A program made the translations under genes and the position numbers. The notes beneath the pieces are model-generated. The model saw nothing but the letters and a program-made list of their open reading frames with translations. It made no database searches and was not told where the DNA came from. Source: Psychrobacter piechaudii (GTDB lineage Bacteria > Pseudomonadota > Gammaproteobacteria > Pseudomonadales > Moraxellaceae). Taken from it: DNA of 45,465 nucleotides. The stretch spans positions 1 through 45,465 of the forward strand of contig NZ_FUGE01000110.1 in NCBI RefSeq assembly GCF_900162825.1, given 5' to 3'. This document shows positions 1 to 8,020 of the stretch, piece by piece (positions within the stretch are counted from its first letter, which is position 1; the number at the start of each line of letters is the position of its first letter).

Positions 1-400
1 ACAGGGCCTAGCAAATGATATATTCGGTAAACTGTTTGGTGATCGAGGTTATGTCAGTCAGGATTTAAAAGATAAACTGTTTAATGACTTCAATATCGAT
101 TTTATAACCAAGCTTCGAAGGAGTATGAAACAGCAGACTCTTAAACCTATTGATGAGGCGTTACTTAACGGACGCTCGTTAATTGAAACTGTTTTTGATG
201 AGCTTAAAAACTTGTGTCAGATTGAACACTCAAGGCATCGAAGCTTCACAGGGTTCGCTGCTAATCTTTTAGCAGGACTCATTGCTTACTGTTGGTTTCC
301 CTTTAAGCCGACACTCAAAAACGTGTCGGCTTATGGACAAGCTGCAAAAAACTAAGCTGTTTCAATGATTTAGGCAAGCTCTTATCCCGAACTCAGGTTA
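1..400 (+). mobile_element. IS982-family insertion sequence, 3' end (truncated by window edge)
   Basis: The 3' part of an IS982-type element: the C-terminal half of its transposase followed by about 45 noncoding bases. The sequence CCCGAACTCAGGTTA at 386-400 resembles the terminal inverted repeat I recall for IS982 relatives, so the right end is placed near 400. The left end lies outside the window, so the inverted-repeat match and any target duplication cannot be checked here. Confidence 0.75.
2..355 (+). CDS. IS982 family transposase, C-terminal fragment (5' end outside window)
   Basis: The reading frame is open from the first bases of the window, so the ATG at 125 is internal and not the start. 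Visible blocks are LFGDRGYVSQ, in which the Asp is probably the second acidic residue of the DDE triad, LRRSMK, and RSLIETVFDELKNLCQIEHS, in which the Glu is the probable third catalytic residue. These are followed by the RSFTGFAANLLAGLIAYC tail. This order is characteristic of the C-terminal half of IS982 transposases, which cut and paste the element. The fragment shown has about 117 residues; IS982 transposases usually have about 290-300. No frameshift is visible in this part, so the gene may be intact upstream. Confidence 0.85.
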   Translation, partial: QGLANDIFGKLFGDRGYVSQDLKDKLFNDFNIDFITKLRRSMKQQTLKPIDEALLNGRSLIETVFDELKNLCQIEHSRHRSFTGFAANLLAGLIAYCWFPFKPTLKNVSAYGQAAKN

Positions 401-500
401 CTTACTCTTGCCCCCTGCCTAGCTAACATGGTCCACCCAACCTTCCACATTTAACATGGGCTATCGCTGTCGAAGCCTGAAGACTATTTAATCTATAACT

Positions 501-529
501 AAAAAGAGGACTGTTATGAGTCCTCTTTT
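501..529 (-). terminator. Rho-independent terminator of pncB
   Basis: An 11-bp inverted repeat (AAAAGAGGACT at 502-512, AGTCCTCTTTT at 519-529) lies about 22 bases past the pncB stop. On the minus strand the stem runs into a U-rich stretch. No gene is visible between the IS982 end (about 400) and this hairpin. Confidence 0.7.
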
Positions 530-551
530 GGTTAATCAAGACAGCACATTG

Positions 552-1808
552 CTATTCTTCGGAAATATCTTCAATCTCAAACACCTGACGCAGATACGCC
601 AAGTAAGTGTCATTATGAATCATGGTTTTCCCTGGGCTATCGGACAGCTTAGCAACAGGCTGACCATTACATTCAACCAGCTTCAGCACGATATTTAGCT
701 GGGTAAGCCCCATATCATTGGTCAAATTAGTACCGATGCCAAAGCTGGTCTGTATGCGTTGCTTAAAGTACTGATGCAACTCCCAAGCTTTTTCGATATC
801 AAGGCCATCACTGAAAGTTAATATCTTTGTTTTTGGGTCAATTTTTAGCTTCTGATAATGAGCAATGGCTTTATCACCCCACGCATACGGATCACCACTG
901 TCATGACGCAAGCCATCAAATAACTTAGCAAAGTACAAATCAAAATCACGTAAGAAGGCCTCCATTCCTACCACATCGGTCAAAGCAATCCCCAAGTCAC
1001 CTCTATATTCATGTACCCATGCCTCTAATGCCGCTTTCTGTGAATCGCGTAGACGCACATCTAATGCTTGAAACGCCTGCATAAATTCGTGCGCCATGGT
1101 ACCAATAGGCGTAATTTTTAGCTTTTTGGCTAAGTAAACGTTAGAGGTACCGCGGACGATACTCGGTGCTGCTTTGTGCAACGTCTCAACTACATGTGTA
1201 TGCCAAGCTTTGCTAAAGCGGCGGCGGGTTCCAAAGTCAGCAATGATAAAAGGAGGTTCTCCTCGGTCAGCTTTTAGCGCATATTCTTGTAAGGTAACCA
1301 CTTTTTGCTGTAGACGGCGTTCACCTTCCTCGAGTACGGCTGGCGTGGTTAACTGCTGATAATACAGCTCATTCACAATCGCTAATACAAAAACTTCGAA
1401 GAACATGGCCTGAATCATTGGCCCTTCAATATCAATATTTAGCCGGTTTTTCTCATCAATGCTAACCGTAATATGACGACGTTTTAACTTAAATAATTCT
1501 AGATAATCCACGAAATCTGAGCGAATAAAACGCAAGCTGCTTAAATATTCGAGCTCATCTTGGGTGAAACTAAGCTCACATAGATAATCTAATTGCTGCT
1601 CTAAAGCTTCTTTGATGTCAGGCAAAGGATAAGCGGTATCTTCATAATTACGACAGCGGAAGCGGTATACCCCATGCGTCTGCGGGAACTGATGCAGCAT
1701 GGCTTGTAGCATGGTGAATTTATACAAGTCATTATCTAATAGAGAGGTAATAATGGGCTGGGTCATAGGCTTGCTCAAAGGTTTGGTAGGCGATTTATTT
1801 TTATCCAT
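552..1808 (-). CDS. pncB: Nicotinate phosphoribosyltransferase
   Basis: Cytoplasmic enzyme of the Preiss-Handler NAD salvage pathway; it joins nicotinate to PRPP with ATP hydrolysis to give nicotinate mononucleotide. The 418-residue length is normal for the bacterial PncB type. Visible motifs are the N-terminal [16 protein letters not shown] substrate-binding stretch (residues 22-37), FGTRRRFS (192-199), [12 protein letters not shown] (219-230) and GTMAHE (236-241), whose His240 matches the autophosphorylated histidine of the family; FSDGLD follows later. The Met at residue 15 (start near 1766) is an alternative start that better fits the usual family N-terminus, and neither start has a clear Shine-Dalgarno sequence. 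The gene appears monocistronic, with its own terminator, downstream of htpG on the same strand. Confidence 0.95.
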   Translation of the reverse strand: MDKNKSPTKPLSKPMTQPIITSLLDNDLYKFTMLQAMLHQFPQTHGVYRFRCRNYEDTAYPLPDIKEALEQQLDYLCELSFTQDELEYLSSLRFIRSDFVDYLELFKLKRRHITVSIDEKNRLNIDIEGPMIQAMFFEVFVLAIVNELYYQQLTTPAVLEEGERRLQQKVVTLQEYALKADRGEPPFIIADFGTRRRFSKAWHTHVVETLHKAAPSIVRGTSNVYLAKKLKITPIGTMAHEFMQAFQALDVRLRDSQKAALEAWVHEYRGDLGIALTDVVGMEAFLRDFDLYFAKLFDGLRHDSGDPYAWGDKAIAHYQKLKIDPKTKILTFSDGLDIEKAWELHQYFKQRIQTSFGIGTNLTNDMGLTQLNIVLKLVECNGQPVAKLSDSPGKTMIHNDTYLAYLRQVFEIEDISEE

Positions 1809-1895
1809 ACTAATATTATGACTGTTTCAGCGAATTAAAGCTATTTAGCTTTATTATTGATAATAAAAAGCTTGAGTTATAAATAATTTAACAAT

Positions 1896-1928
1896 AAAAA
1901 AGGACCCAGGTAATCTGGATCCTTTTTT
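1896..1928 (-). terminator. Rho-independent terminator of htpG
   Basis: A near-perfect stem (AAAAAAGGACCCAG, with a CTGGATCCTTTTTT partner) and a 4-base TAAT-type loop lie about 55 bases past the htpG stop. The T/A tracts are symmetrical, so it could work on both strands. Confidence 0.75.
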
Positions 1929-1981
1929 ATAATTAGCTATTGGTTAATGTTCTCAAATAGACATTATCGAATGCTCAATAC

Positions 1982-3952
1982 CTATTTCAACAACAGCTCA
2001 TTAACACGTTTCAAATAAGCCGCCGGATCATCTAATTGTCCACCATCTGCAAGCAACGCTTGGTCAAAGATAACTTGCGCCAAATCATCAAACTGTTCGC
2101 TAGTCTCTAACTTCTGAATTAGTGGGTGATTTGGGTTAACTTCAAGCGTAGGCTTAATGTCAGGTACTTCTTGACCCATTTGCTTCAGCATTTGTACCAT
2201 TTGTGGAGTCAGTTCACCCTCGCCCACTACCAAGCAAGCAGGGCTATCAACCAGACGGGTTGAGACCTGAACATCTTTAGCACGGTCGCCCAATGCTGTT
2301 TTTAGCTTATCTACTACTGGTTTTAGGTTCTCTTCCGCTTTTTTAGCTTCTTCTTTTTCAGCTTCATCTTGCAGGTCGCCTAAATCTACCGCGCCTTTAG
2401 CGATATTCTGTAGCGGTGTTCCCTCAAACTCATGTAAGAAGTTCATCGCCCACTCGTCAACACGACTGGTCATCAAGATAACTTCAATACCTTTTTTCTT
2501 AAATAGCTCAAGCTGAGGGCTATTCTTCGCAGCGGCTAAGTTTTCAGCGGTTAGATAGTAGATGGCTTTCTGACCGTCTTTCATGCGAGCTTTGTAGTCT
2601 TCAAAGCCAGTCTCTAGACCTTCATGAGTGCTGGTCGCATAACGCAGTAATTTAGCGATACGGGCTTGGTTGGTCATATCCTCACCAAGACCTTCTTTAA
2701 TCACATCACCAAATTCGCTGTAGAACTGCTTAAACTTCTCTTGCTTATCCGCATCTTCACTGTTGGCAAGACTCGCCAGCAGAGTTAACACACGGCGCGC
2801 GTTACCATCACGGATAGACTTCACATCACGTGACTCTTGTAGAATTTCACGGCTCACGTTAAGCGGTAGGTCTGCTGAATCGATAACCCCTTTTACGAAA
2901 CGCAAATACATAGGCAATAACTGCTCAGCATCATCCATAATAAAGACGCGTTTTACGTACAGCTTTAAGCCATGCTGCTGCTCACGAGCATACAAATCAA
3001 ATGGGGCTTTGGCAGGGATATATAACAGCTGTGTGTATTGCACACGACCTTCTACCCGGTTATGAGTCCAAGCTAAAGGATCTTGGAAGTCATAGCTGAT
3101 ATTTTTATAAAACTCAGTATATTCTTCATCTTCAATTTCAGAGCTTGAACGCGTCCACAGGGCACTGGCTTTGTTGATGGTTTCCCACTCATCAGTAACC
3201 ACCATCTGACCGCCTACTGGCGTGTCGCTGTCATCGCCCTCTTCTTTGACATCTTCCTGCCACACTTCTTTACGCATCTGAATCGGCAAGCTGATGTGGT
3301 CTGAGTACTTATTGACCAAAGATTTGATTTTATTGCGGTCCAGATAATTATCTTCGCCTTCGGTGTACTCTTCTTTTAGGTGTAGTGTAATAGAGGTACC
3401 ACGGCTGTCTTTGGTGATGGTCTCGGTAGTGAATTTACCAGTACCGTCAGAAATCCAGCGCACCCCTTGATCGGCAGGCTCGCCCGCTTTACGTGATTCA
3501 ACGCTGATGGTATCGGCAACAATAAAGCCTGAATAGAAACCCACACCAAACTGACCAATTAGTTGGCCATCTTGCTTTTGTGATTCAGATAATTGCTCCA
3601 AGAACGCTTTGGTACCTGATTTTGCAATGGTTCCTAAGTTTTCAATGGCATCCGCCTCACTCATACCGATACCATTGTCGATAAAGGTAATGGTCTTAGC
3701 GTCTGTATCGACATCGATACGAACTTTTAGCTCGCCATCTTCTTCATAAAGACTGTCGTCACTGGTAGCTTCAAAGCGCAGCTTATCGCAAGCATCTGAA
3801 GCGTTTGAGACCAGCTCACGCACAAAAATATCAGAGTTTGAATACAGTGAGTGAGTCACTAAATTTAGCAGTTGTGCTACTTCAGCTTCAAAGACATGCT
3901 GTGTGGCGTTTTGACTGTCATTTTGTTGATTATCAGTTTGAGTGTCGCTCAT
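1982..3952 (-). CDS. htpG: Molecular chaperone HtpG (bacterial Hsp90)
   Basis: ATP-dependent Hsp90 chaperone that remodels client proteins in the cytoplasm. Its 656 residues compare with about 624 in E. coli; the extra length includes an Asn/Gln-rich N-terminal tail (residues 1-18). The GHKL ATPase domain is intact: [16 protein letters not shown] with Glu46 and Asn50, then IDNGIGM with Asp92 and Gly96, then the [11 protein letters not shown] lid, then [15 protein letters not shown]. The middle domain (with a VSREILQ motif) and the C-terminal dimerisation domain follow without interruption. Expression is probably heat inducible, because a sigma-32-like promoter lies 127 bases upstream. A Hsp90 identity is not in doubt. 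Confidence 0.97.
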   Translation of the reverse strand: MSDTQTDNQQNDSQNATQHVFEAEVAQLLNLVTHSLYSNSDIFVRELVSNASDACDKLRFEATSDDSLYEEDGELKVRIDVDTDAKTITFIDNGIGMSEADAIENLGTIAKSGTKAFLEQLSESQKQDGQLIGQFGVGFYSGFIVADTISVESRKAGEPADQGVRWISDGTGKFTTETITKDSRGTSITLHLKEEYTEGEDNYLDRNKIKSLVNKYSDHISLPIQMRKEVWQEDVKEEGDDSDTPVGGQMVVTDEWETINKASALWTRSSSEIEDEEYTEFYKNISYDFQDPLAWTHNRVEGRVQYTQLLYIPAKAPFDLYAREQQHGLKLYVKRVFIMDDAEQLLPMYLRFVKGVIDSADLPLNVSREILQESRDVKSIRDGNARRVLTLLASLANSEDADKQEKFKQFYSEFGDVIKEGLGEDMTNQARIAKLLRYATSTHEGLETGFEDYKARMKDGQKAIYYLTAENLAAAKNSPQLELFKKKGIEVILMTSRVDEWAMNFLHEFEGTPLQNIAKGAVDLGDLQDEAEKEEAKKAEENLKPVVDKLKTALGDRAKDVQVSTRLVDSPACLVVGEGELTPQMVQMLKQMGQEVPDIKPTLEVNPNHPLIQKLETSEQFDDLAQVIFDQALLADGGQLDDPAAYLKRVNELLLK

Positions 3953-4078
3953 AATATCCTCTTGGTTTATCCATAATTATTTTTATGCTAATAGATACCT
4001 TGCTGCTTATTACTTAATATGCTTATTGAACATAAAGTTCAGCAGCCGGATCTATAGACTAGCTTGGGATAACTCTCT

Positions 4079-4106
4079 AATAGGGGCACATACTAAATTT
4101 TTCAAG
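4079..4106 (-). promoter_or_regulatory. Sigma-32 (RpoH) type heat-shock promoter of htpG
   Basis: On the minus strand CTTGAAA (4106-4100) is followed after exactly 13 bases by CCCCTATT (4086-4079). The known sigma-32 pattern is CTTGAAA, 13-15 bases, CCCCATNT, so only one position of the -10 block differs. It predicts a leader of roughly 115-120 bases before the htpG start at 3952. Confidence 0.75.
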
Positions 4107-4174
4107 CAACAAGTGATTAATTTTACTCCCCTGACCTGTAACGACTTGTCTAAATATTTTCACCTAGACTTATA

Positions 4175-4209
4175 CAAAAAACGCCAGTCAAATTAACCGG
4201 CGTTTTTTT
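4175..4209 (-). terminator. Terminator after the thioesterase gene
   Basis: The stem AAAAAACGCC / GGCGTTTTTTT, with an internal loop of about 14 bases, lies about 80 bases past the stop of the thioesterase gene and just upstream of the htpG promoter. The A and T tracts allow termination on either strand, but the neighbouring genes make the minus strand the useful one. Confidence 0.65.
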
Positions 4210-4288
4210 GCAACTGTGCAATTCTATAAACTGTATTTTGCTACTAGTCTGGTTACAATCCGTAATGATTAATATATTAAAAAGCAAC

Positions 4289-5101
4289 TTAGGCCATGGC
4301 ACGAATAGTCAAAATCTGTTCACTACGCCCAAAAGGCCCTTGTAAATCGTGCAAAATGGTACTGGTTAAGCCAATACCATCCTCACCATACTGCTGCACT
4401 GCTTCAATCCCTAGCCATTTACCTTGCGGCAGTCGGTGCATATGGATTTGCAAGTCAGTGTTGGGGAAAGCCCACTGCATCTCAGACATTCTTAGCCCAT
4501 TTCGGGGTACCACGCCATTGGCAGTATCGACTAAGCCTATAAGACGCACTAAGTCTGAGGTGTTCTCACCTTGAACCATATCAAGCTCTGTGGTCAACCA
4601 AACCAGCCCTTTACCAGGACGTCGAGCAGGGTCTGAAGCCAGTTTGATACTCTCAATAAAGCCGCCAGGCCAGCCCTTCATCTCATCCCACACAGGTAAA
4701 TTCTCAGGATGCGAGGTGGCTACCAGATCCTCTAGACCCGCAATTTCAGCCGTATCTTGAGTCAATAAGCGCCAAGCTCGGGCGATGATACAATCTCGTC
4801 CGCCACTGCTCATTACCGCTTCGATAAGCTCGATGGTTTTGCCGGGGCGAATACAGCGGGTGGTAATAGTAAATTCTTGTAGAGGTATTAGGCCTAGGAT
4901 ATCTAAGCTTATCCGTGCTATGCGCAGGTTTGACTGAGGAGAGAAAAGCTCAAGCTCGCGGGCTAGAATCCCCGTGGCTGGTGCCATGTGTTGCTCATGT
5001 TCATTCCAGGCACCCTGAGCATGTAACGTCGGTTTATAATGTGCGACTGTACTATTATCGGACTGAGTTTCTCGTTTAAGAAGTTGGTAATATGAAGTCA
5101 T
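4289..5101 (-). CDS. Thioesterase-like superfamily protein (double hotdog, TesB-like)
   Basis: Predicted cytoplasmic protein of 270 residues with the layout of the acyl-CoA thioesterase-like (TesB/4HBT_3) group: an N-terminal hotdog with GAWNEHEQHMAPATGILARELE (about 31-52) and a basic strand-rich segment (RISLDILGLIPLQEF), then a C-terminal hotdog with GLVDTANGV and the strand MSEMQWAFPNTDLQIHMHR. The Asp in the second half sits where TesB relatives place a catalytic Asp, but I cannot assign the active site with certainty. Such proteins hydrolyse acyl-CoA or bind acyl groups; the substrate is unknown. It is flanked by terminators on both sides, so it is probably transcribed alone. Confidence 0.75.
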   Translation of the reverse strand: MTSYYQLLKRETQSDNSTVAHYKPTLHAQGAWNEHEQHMAPATGILARELELFSPQSNLRIARISLDILGLIPLQEFTITTRCIRPGKTIELIEAVMSSGGRDCIIARAWRLLTQDTAEIAGLEDLVATSHPENLPVWDEMKGWPGGFIESIKLASDPARRPGKGLVWLTTELDMVQGENTSDLVRLIGLVDTANGVVPRNGLRMSEMQWAFPNTDLQIHMHRLPQGKWLGIEAVQQYGEDGIGLTSTILHDLQGPFGRSEQILTIRAMA

Positions 5102-5223
5102 AAGTCATCCTTAACTTTTATTGACTATTGATTATCGGAATTAAGGCTACAGCTTTTTGTAAAAAGACAGCGAGCTTACAAAAGGCAATTAGTTTAAAAA
5201 ATGGCCGTTTTAATACTTAAAAA

Positions 5224-5258
5224 ACTGTGGCTATTTTTCAATAAGCCACAGCTTTTTC
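5224..5258 (-). terminator. Terminator of ispH
   Basis: A perfect 8-bp stem (CTGTGGCT 5225-5232, AGCCACAG 5244-5251), flanked by A and T tracts, lies about 20 bases past the ispH stop. It may act in both directions. Confidence 0.7.
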
Positions 5259-5273
5259 TATTATTATTTTAGA

Positions 5274-6230
5274 TTACACCCTAACCTGCTTCACAGGGAT
5301 ACGTAACTCTTTGGGCAAACTAAAGGTAACATTTTCTTCAATGCCCTTCAATTCATCAGGTATGTCCCCGCCCCAATCTTGTAACTGGTTTAGCACCTCT
5401 TGAATAAGAATCTCTGGAGCAGAAGCACCGGCGGTTACTCCCACCGCATTGACCCCGTCAAACCATTCTTTTTTCATTTCACCCGCATTATCAATAAGGT
5501 AGGCTTTGCAGTTCATGCGCTCAGCCAGCTCACGCAGACGGTTTGAGTTAGAAGAGTTTGGCGAGCCTACTACCAATACCACTTCACAGCGTGCAGCCAA
5601 ATCTTTGACCGCATCTTGACGGTTTTGGGTAGCATAGCAGATATCATCTTTACGCGGCCCTTGAATGTTAGGGAACTTCTCACGCAAAGCATCGATAACT
5701 TTAGCTGTATCATCCATAGACAAGGTGGTTTGGGTCACAAATGCCAAATGATCAGGGTTTTTAACCTCAAGCTTTGCCACATCCTCTTCGTTCTCTACCA
5801 GATAAATCTCGCCCCCATATTGAGCGCTAAAACGACCCATGGTGCCTTCTACTTCAGGGTGGCCTTGGTGACCAATTAAAATAGCATCCATATTGTCACG
5901 AGCAAATTTTGCCACTTCAATATGAACTTTAGTAACCAGTGGACAAGTGGCATCAAATACGGTCAAATCACGGCGCTTGGCTTCATCTTCCACCGCTTTA
6001 GAAACCCCATGCGCTGAAAAAATAACAATAGACCCATCCGGCACTTCGTGCAGCTCTTCGACAAATACCGCTCCCCGATTGGCCAAGTCAGAAACCACAA
6101 ATTTATTGTGTACTACTTCATGACGCACATAGATAGGGGGCTCAAAACGTGTCAATGCCTCATTTACAATAGCAATAGCACGGTCAACACCAGCACAAAA
6201 ACCACGTGGATTGGCAAGATAAATTTGCAT
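5274..6230 (-). CDS. ispH: 4-hydroxy-3-methylbut-2-enyl diphosphate reductase
   Basis: Last enzyme of the MEP isoprenoid pathway: an iron-sulphur protein that reduces HMBPP to IPP and DMAPP. All landmarks are present in 318 residues: the three cluster cysteines Cys12 (GFCAGVDRA), Cys96 ([10 protein letters not shown]) and Cys198 ([10 protein letters not shown]); the substrate-binding His41, His74 and His124; and the proton-relay Glu126 in GHPEVEGT. The start directly precedes the typical [14 protein letters not shown] opening. The gene is divergent from gmk across a 257-base spacer that contains a tandem 20-bp repeat. Confidence 0.97.
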   Translation of the reverse strand: MQIYLANPRGFCAGVDRAIAIVNEALTRFEPPIYVRHEVVHNKFVVSDLANRGAVFVEELHEVPDGSIVIFSAHGVSKAVEDEAKRRDLTVFDATCPLVTKVHIEVAKFARDNMDAILIGHQGHPEVEGTMGRFSAQYGGEIYLVENEEDVAKLEVKNPDHLAFVTQTTLSMDDTAKVIDALREKFPNIQGPRKDDICYATQNRQDAVKDLAARCEVVLVVGSPNSSNSNRLRELAERMNCKAYLIDNAGEMKKEWFDGVNAVGVTAGASAPEILIQEVLNQLQDWGGDIPDELKGIEENVTFSLPKELRIPVKQVRV

Positions 6231-6289
6231 AACAGACCTTCACAATAGATAATCAGATAAATAAAGTAGGCCAACGCCAGCTAAACCTT

Positions 6290-6329
6290 TAGGCTTTTAA
6301 CCAAATTAGTAGGCTTTTAACCAGATTGG
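6290..6329. repeat. Tandem 20-bp direct repeat in the ispH-gmk intergenic region
   Basis: TAGGCTTTTAACCAAATTAG (6290-6309) is followed immediately by TAGGCTTTTAACCAGATTGG (6310-6329); 18 of 20 positions agree. It lies about 60 bases upstream of the ispH start and about 160 bases upstream of gmk. It could be a recent duplication or a two-site binding region; the sequence alone does not decide. Confidence 0.85.
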
Positions 6330-6487
6330 GCAAACTATTTTGTGACTACTTTAACATATCCAGTAAAATAGCACGCATAGAAGCTTCTATTTTGGTGTAA
6401 TAAACATCTATTTTTCATAATCCTTATTCACCATTACTATTCACCGCAATTATTATTTCAAATCCCAACCCTAAGAGATTTTCTTAT

Positions 6488-7102
6488 ATGAAAGGTTCAC
6501 TATTTATTGTCACTGCTGCTTCAGGCACCGGTAAAACATCCCTAGTTAAGCAGCTTATCGCCACCACCAATGACTTAGCTGTCAGCGTCTCTCATACTAC
6601 CCGAGAGCCTCGCCCAGGTGAGGTTGATGGCCACCACTATCACTTTACCGACACTGAGACCTTTACCAAGGGGATTGAAGCGGGAGATTTTCTTGAGCAC
6701 GCGCAGGTCTTCGATAACTATTACGGAACCTCACAACAAAGCGTAAATAACCAGTTAAACTCAGGTATTGATGTGATTCTGGAGATTGACTGGCAAGGCG
6801 CGTTGCAAGTTAAAGAGCTGTATGACGATGTGACTATGATCTTCATTCTTCCACCCAGTAAAGCCACTTTGCGTCAACGTTTATCTTCACGTGGTCAAGA
6901 TTCGCAAGAGGTTATCGAAAAACGTCTGGCCGGCGCGGTAACCGAGATGCAGCAGTATGTTCATTTTGATTACGTAGTCATTAACGACCAATTTGAAGCT
7001 GCCCTAACTGAGCTGAAATCTATTATTGTCGCCAAACGTCAGACGCTAAGTCGTCAGCAAGCCCGTTATGGGGATACTATTAGCGATCTGATCAGTGAGT
7101 AG
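6488..7102 (+). CDS. gmk: Guanylate kinase
   Basis: Cytoplasmic nucleoside monophosphate kinase that converts GMP and ATP to GDP and ADP, feeding GTP and ppGpp synthesis. The 204-residue protein starts with [18 protein letters not shown], whose P-loop is at about residues 10-17. The GMP-binding stretch [21 protein letters not shown] follows, then [15 protein letters not shown] and the lid-region arginines [11 protein letters not shown]. The length is that of E. coli Gmk. It is followed after 157 bases by rpoZ, the usual gammaproteobacterial order, but rpoZ also seems to have a promoter of its own. Confidence 0.97.
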   Translation: MKGSLFIVTAASGTGKTSLVKQLIATTNDLAVSVSHTTREPRPGEVDGHHYHFTDTETFTKGIEAGDFLEHAQVFDNYYGTSQQSVNNQLNSGIDVILEIDWQGALQVKELYDDVTMIFILPPSKATLRQRLSSRGQDSQEVIEKRLAGAVTEMQQYVHFDYVVINDQFEAALTELKSIIVAKRQTLSRQQARYGDTISDLISE

Positions 7103-7196
7103 CCCAAAATCACTGCAATAAAGCAGCCCTTTAATTTTATTAATAAAGTTTCTAGGGGCTTGTTGAAATAAAGCTACCCACTTCATGCAGTAAATT

Positions 7197-7205
7197 TGCT
7201 ATAAT
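7197..7205 (+). promoter_or_regulatory. Extended -10 promoter upstream of rpoZ
   Basis: TGCTATAAT is a perfect extended -10 element about 55 bases before the rpoZ start. No good -35 hexamer stands at the proper distance, which is acceptable for extended -10 promoters. Confidence 0.55.
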
Positions 7206-7259
7206 AACTGATTAACTATCGAATTTTTATATATCACCTAGTGATAACAAGAGGACTTT

Positions 7260-7520
7260 ATGGCACGTGTAACCGTAGAAGACTGCTTACATGCAGTAGA
7301 CAACCGCTTTGAGCTGGTATTGGTTGCCAGCAAGCGCGCCCATCAATTGGCCAAAGGCATCTCTGAGCCATTAGTTGAAGTCAATAATGATAAGCCAACG
7401 GTATTAGCGTTACGTGAAATCGCAGAAGGTTTGGTATCTAGAGATATCCTAGACCAACCTGATCATCATTTTGCTACCAACTCATTAGACTTAGCATTAA
7501 GCGGTGGCCAAGGTTTTTAG
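7260..7520 (+). CDS. rpoZ: DNA-directed RNA polymerase omega subunit
   Basis: Small RNA polymerase subunit that helps assemble beta' and, in proteobacteria, forms part of a ppGpp-binding site. The 86-residue protein has the family opening MARVTVEDC followed by [20 protein letters not shown] and the conserved [15 protein letters not shown] segment. The start is preceded by AAGAGGAC at a good distance. It lies between gmk and spoT; a terminator after it suggests that spoT is not simply read through from rpoZ. The C-terminal tail after residue 70 is variable, as usual for the family. Confidence 0.96.
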   Translation: MARVTVEDCLHAVDNRFELVLVASKRAHQLAKGISEPLVEVNNDKPTVLALREIAEGLVSRDILDQPDHHFATNSLDLALSGGQGF

Positions 7521-7594
7521 TAACTGACTGGCTAAATGCTAAAGAAGAGTAAGTTATTTATGAAAAAGCCCCCTCTTCTTTAAGCCCTTGAATA

Positions 7595-7634
7595 TAAAAA
7601 CCACGATAAGCGTTAAGCAAGTCGTGGTTTTTTA
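7595..7634 (+). terminator. Terminator after rpoZ
   Basis: The stem AAAAACCACGA / TCGTGGTTTTTT, with an internal loop of about 15 bases, lies about 75 bases past the rpoZ stop and ends in a T run. Confidence 0.7.
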
Positions 7635-8020
7635 TATTCTAATTGATTTTCATGAGCAGTACTTGTTCTCTAAACCTCGTTAAAGCTGTGTTTTATCGAA
7701 TTAAAAAAAGTCTTATACCGCGCTCTGTGCTGCACCTTAGCTGACTTTTAGGACCCTTTAGGGCGATTATTTTATTTTTTTTAAAGCATTCCTAGCTTAT
7801 TGGTTGACACGCAGCTATTTTTAAGATTAATTAAGGTATTAAACGCGGTGTAATTTTATTAGCTAAATATTAATTTTATTACTTTATTTTTATAATTTGA
7901 CCTGGGATGGACTTGATACCCCTTGAATAAGTCTCAACAGGGAATTATTAAATTACTTATAGACTTACACTCTAAACTGATTGCCTATTATTGTCTGTTG
8001 CCTGGCTGAAGGATGATTAA
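7635..8020. other. AT-rich spacer between rpoZ and spoT
   Basis: About 385 bases without a convincing gene. A palindrome CCCTTTAGGG-type core is visible near 7754-7763. The spoT ribosome binding site (GAAGGATG) sits just before 8021. A spoT promoter is expected here, but I cannot pin it down. Confidence 0.4.

Noticed and set aside
516-698. Short plus-strand frame across the pncB end
   Set aside because: Antisense shadow of pncB that includes its terminator; no ribosome binding site or recognisable protein.
4296-4574. Plus-strand frame inside the thioesterase gene
   Set aside because: Cys/Arg-rich antisense shadow of a well-supported minus-strand gene.
7541-7581. AAAGAAGAG / CTCTTCTTT inverted repeat after rpoZ
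   Set aside because: Nine-base arms around a 23-base loop without a T tract; the hairpin at 7595-7634 is a better terminator.
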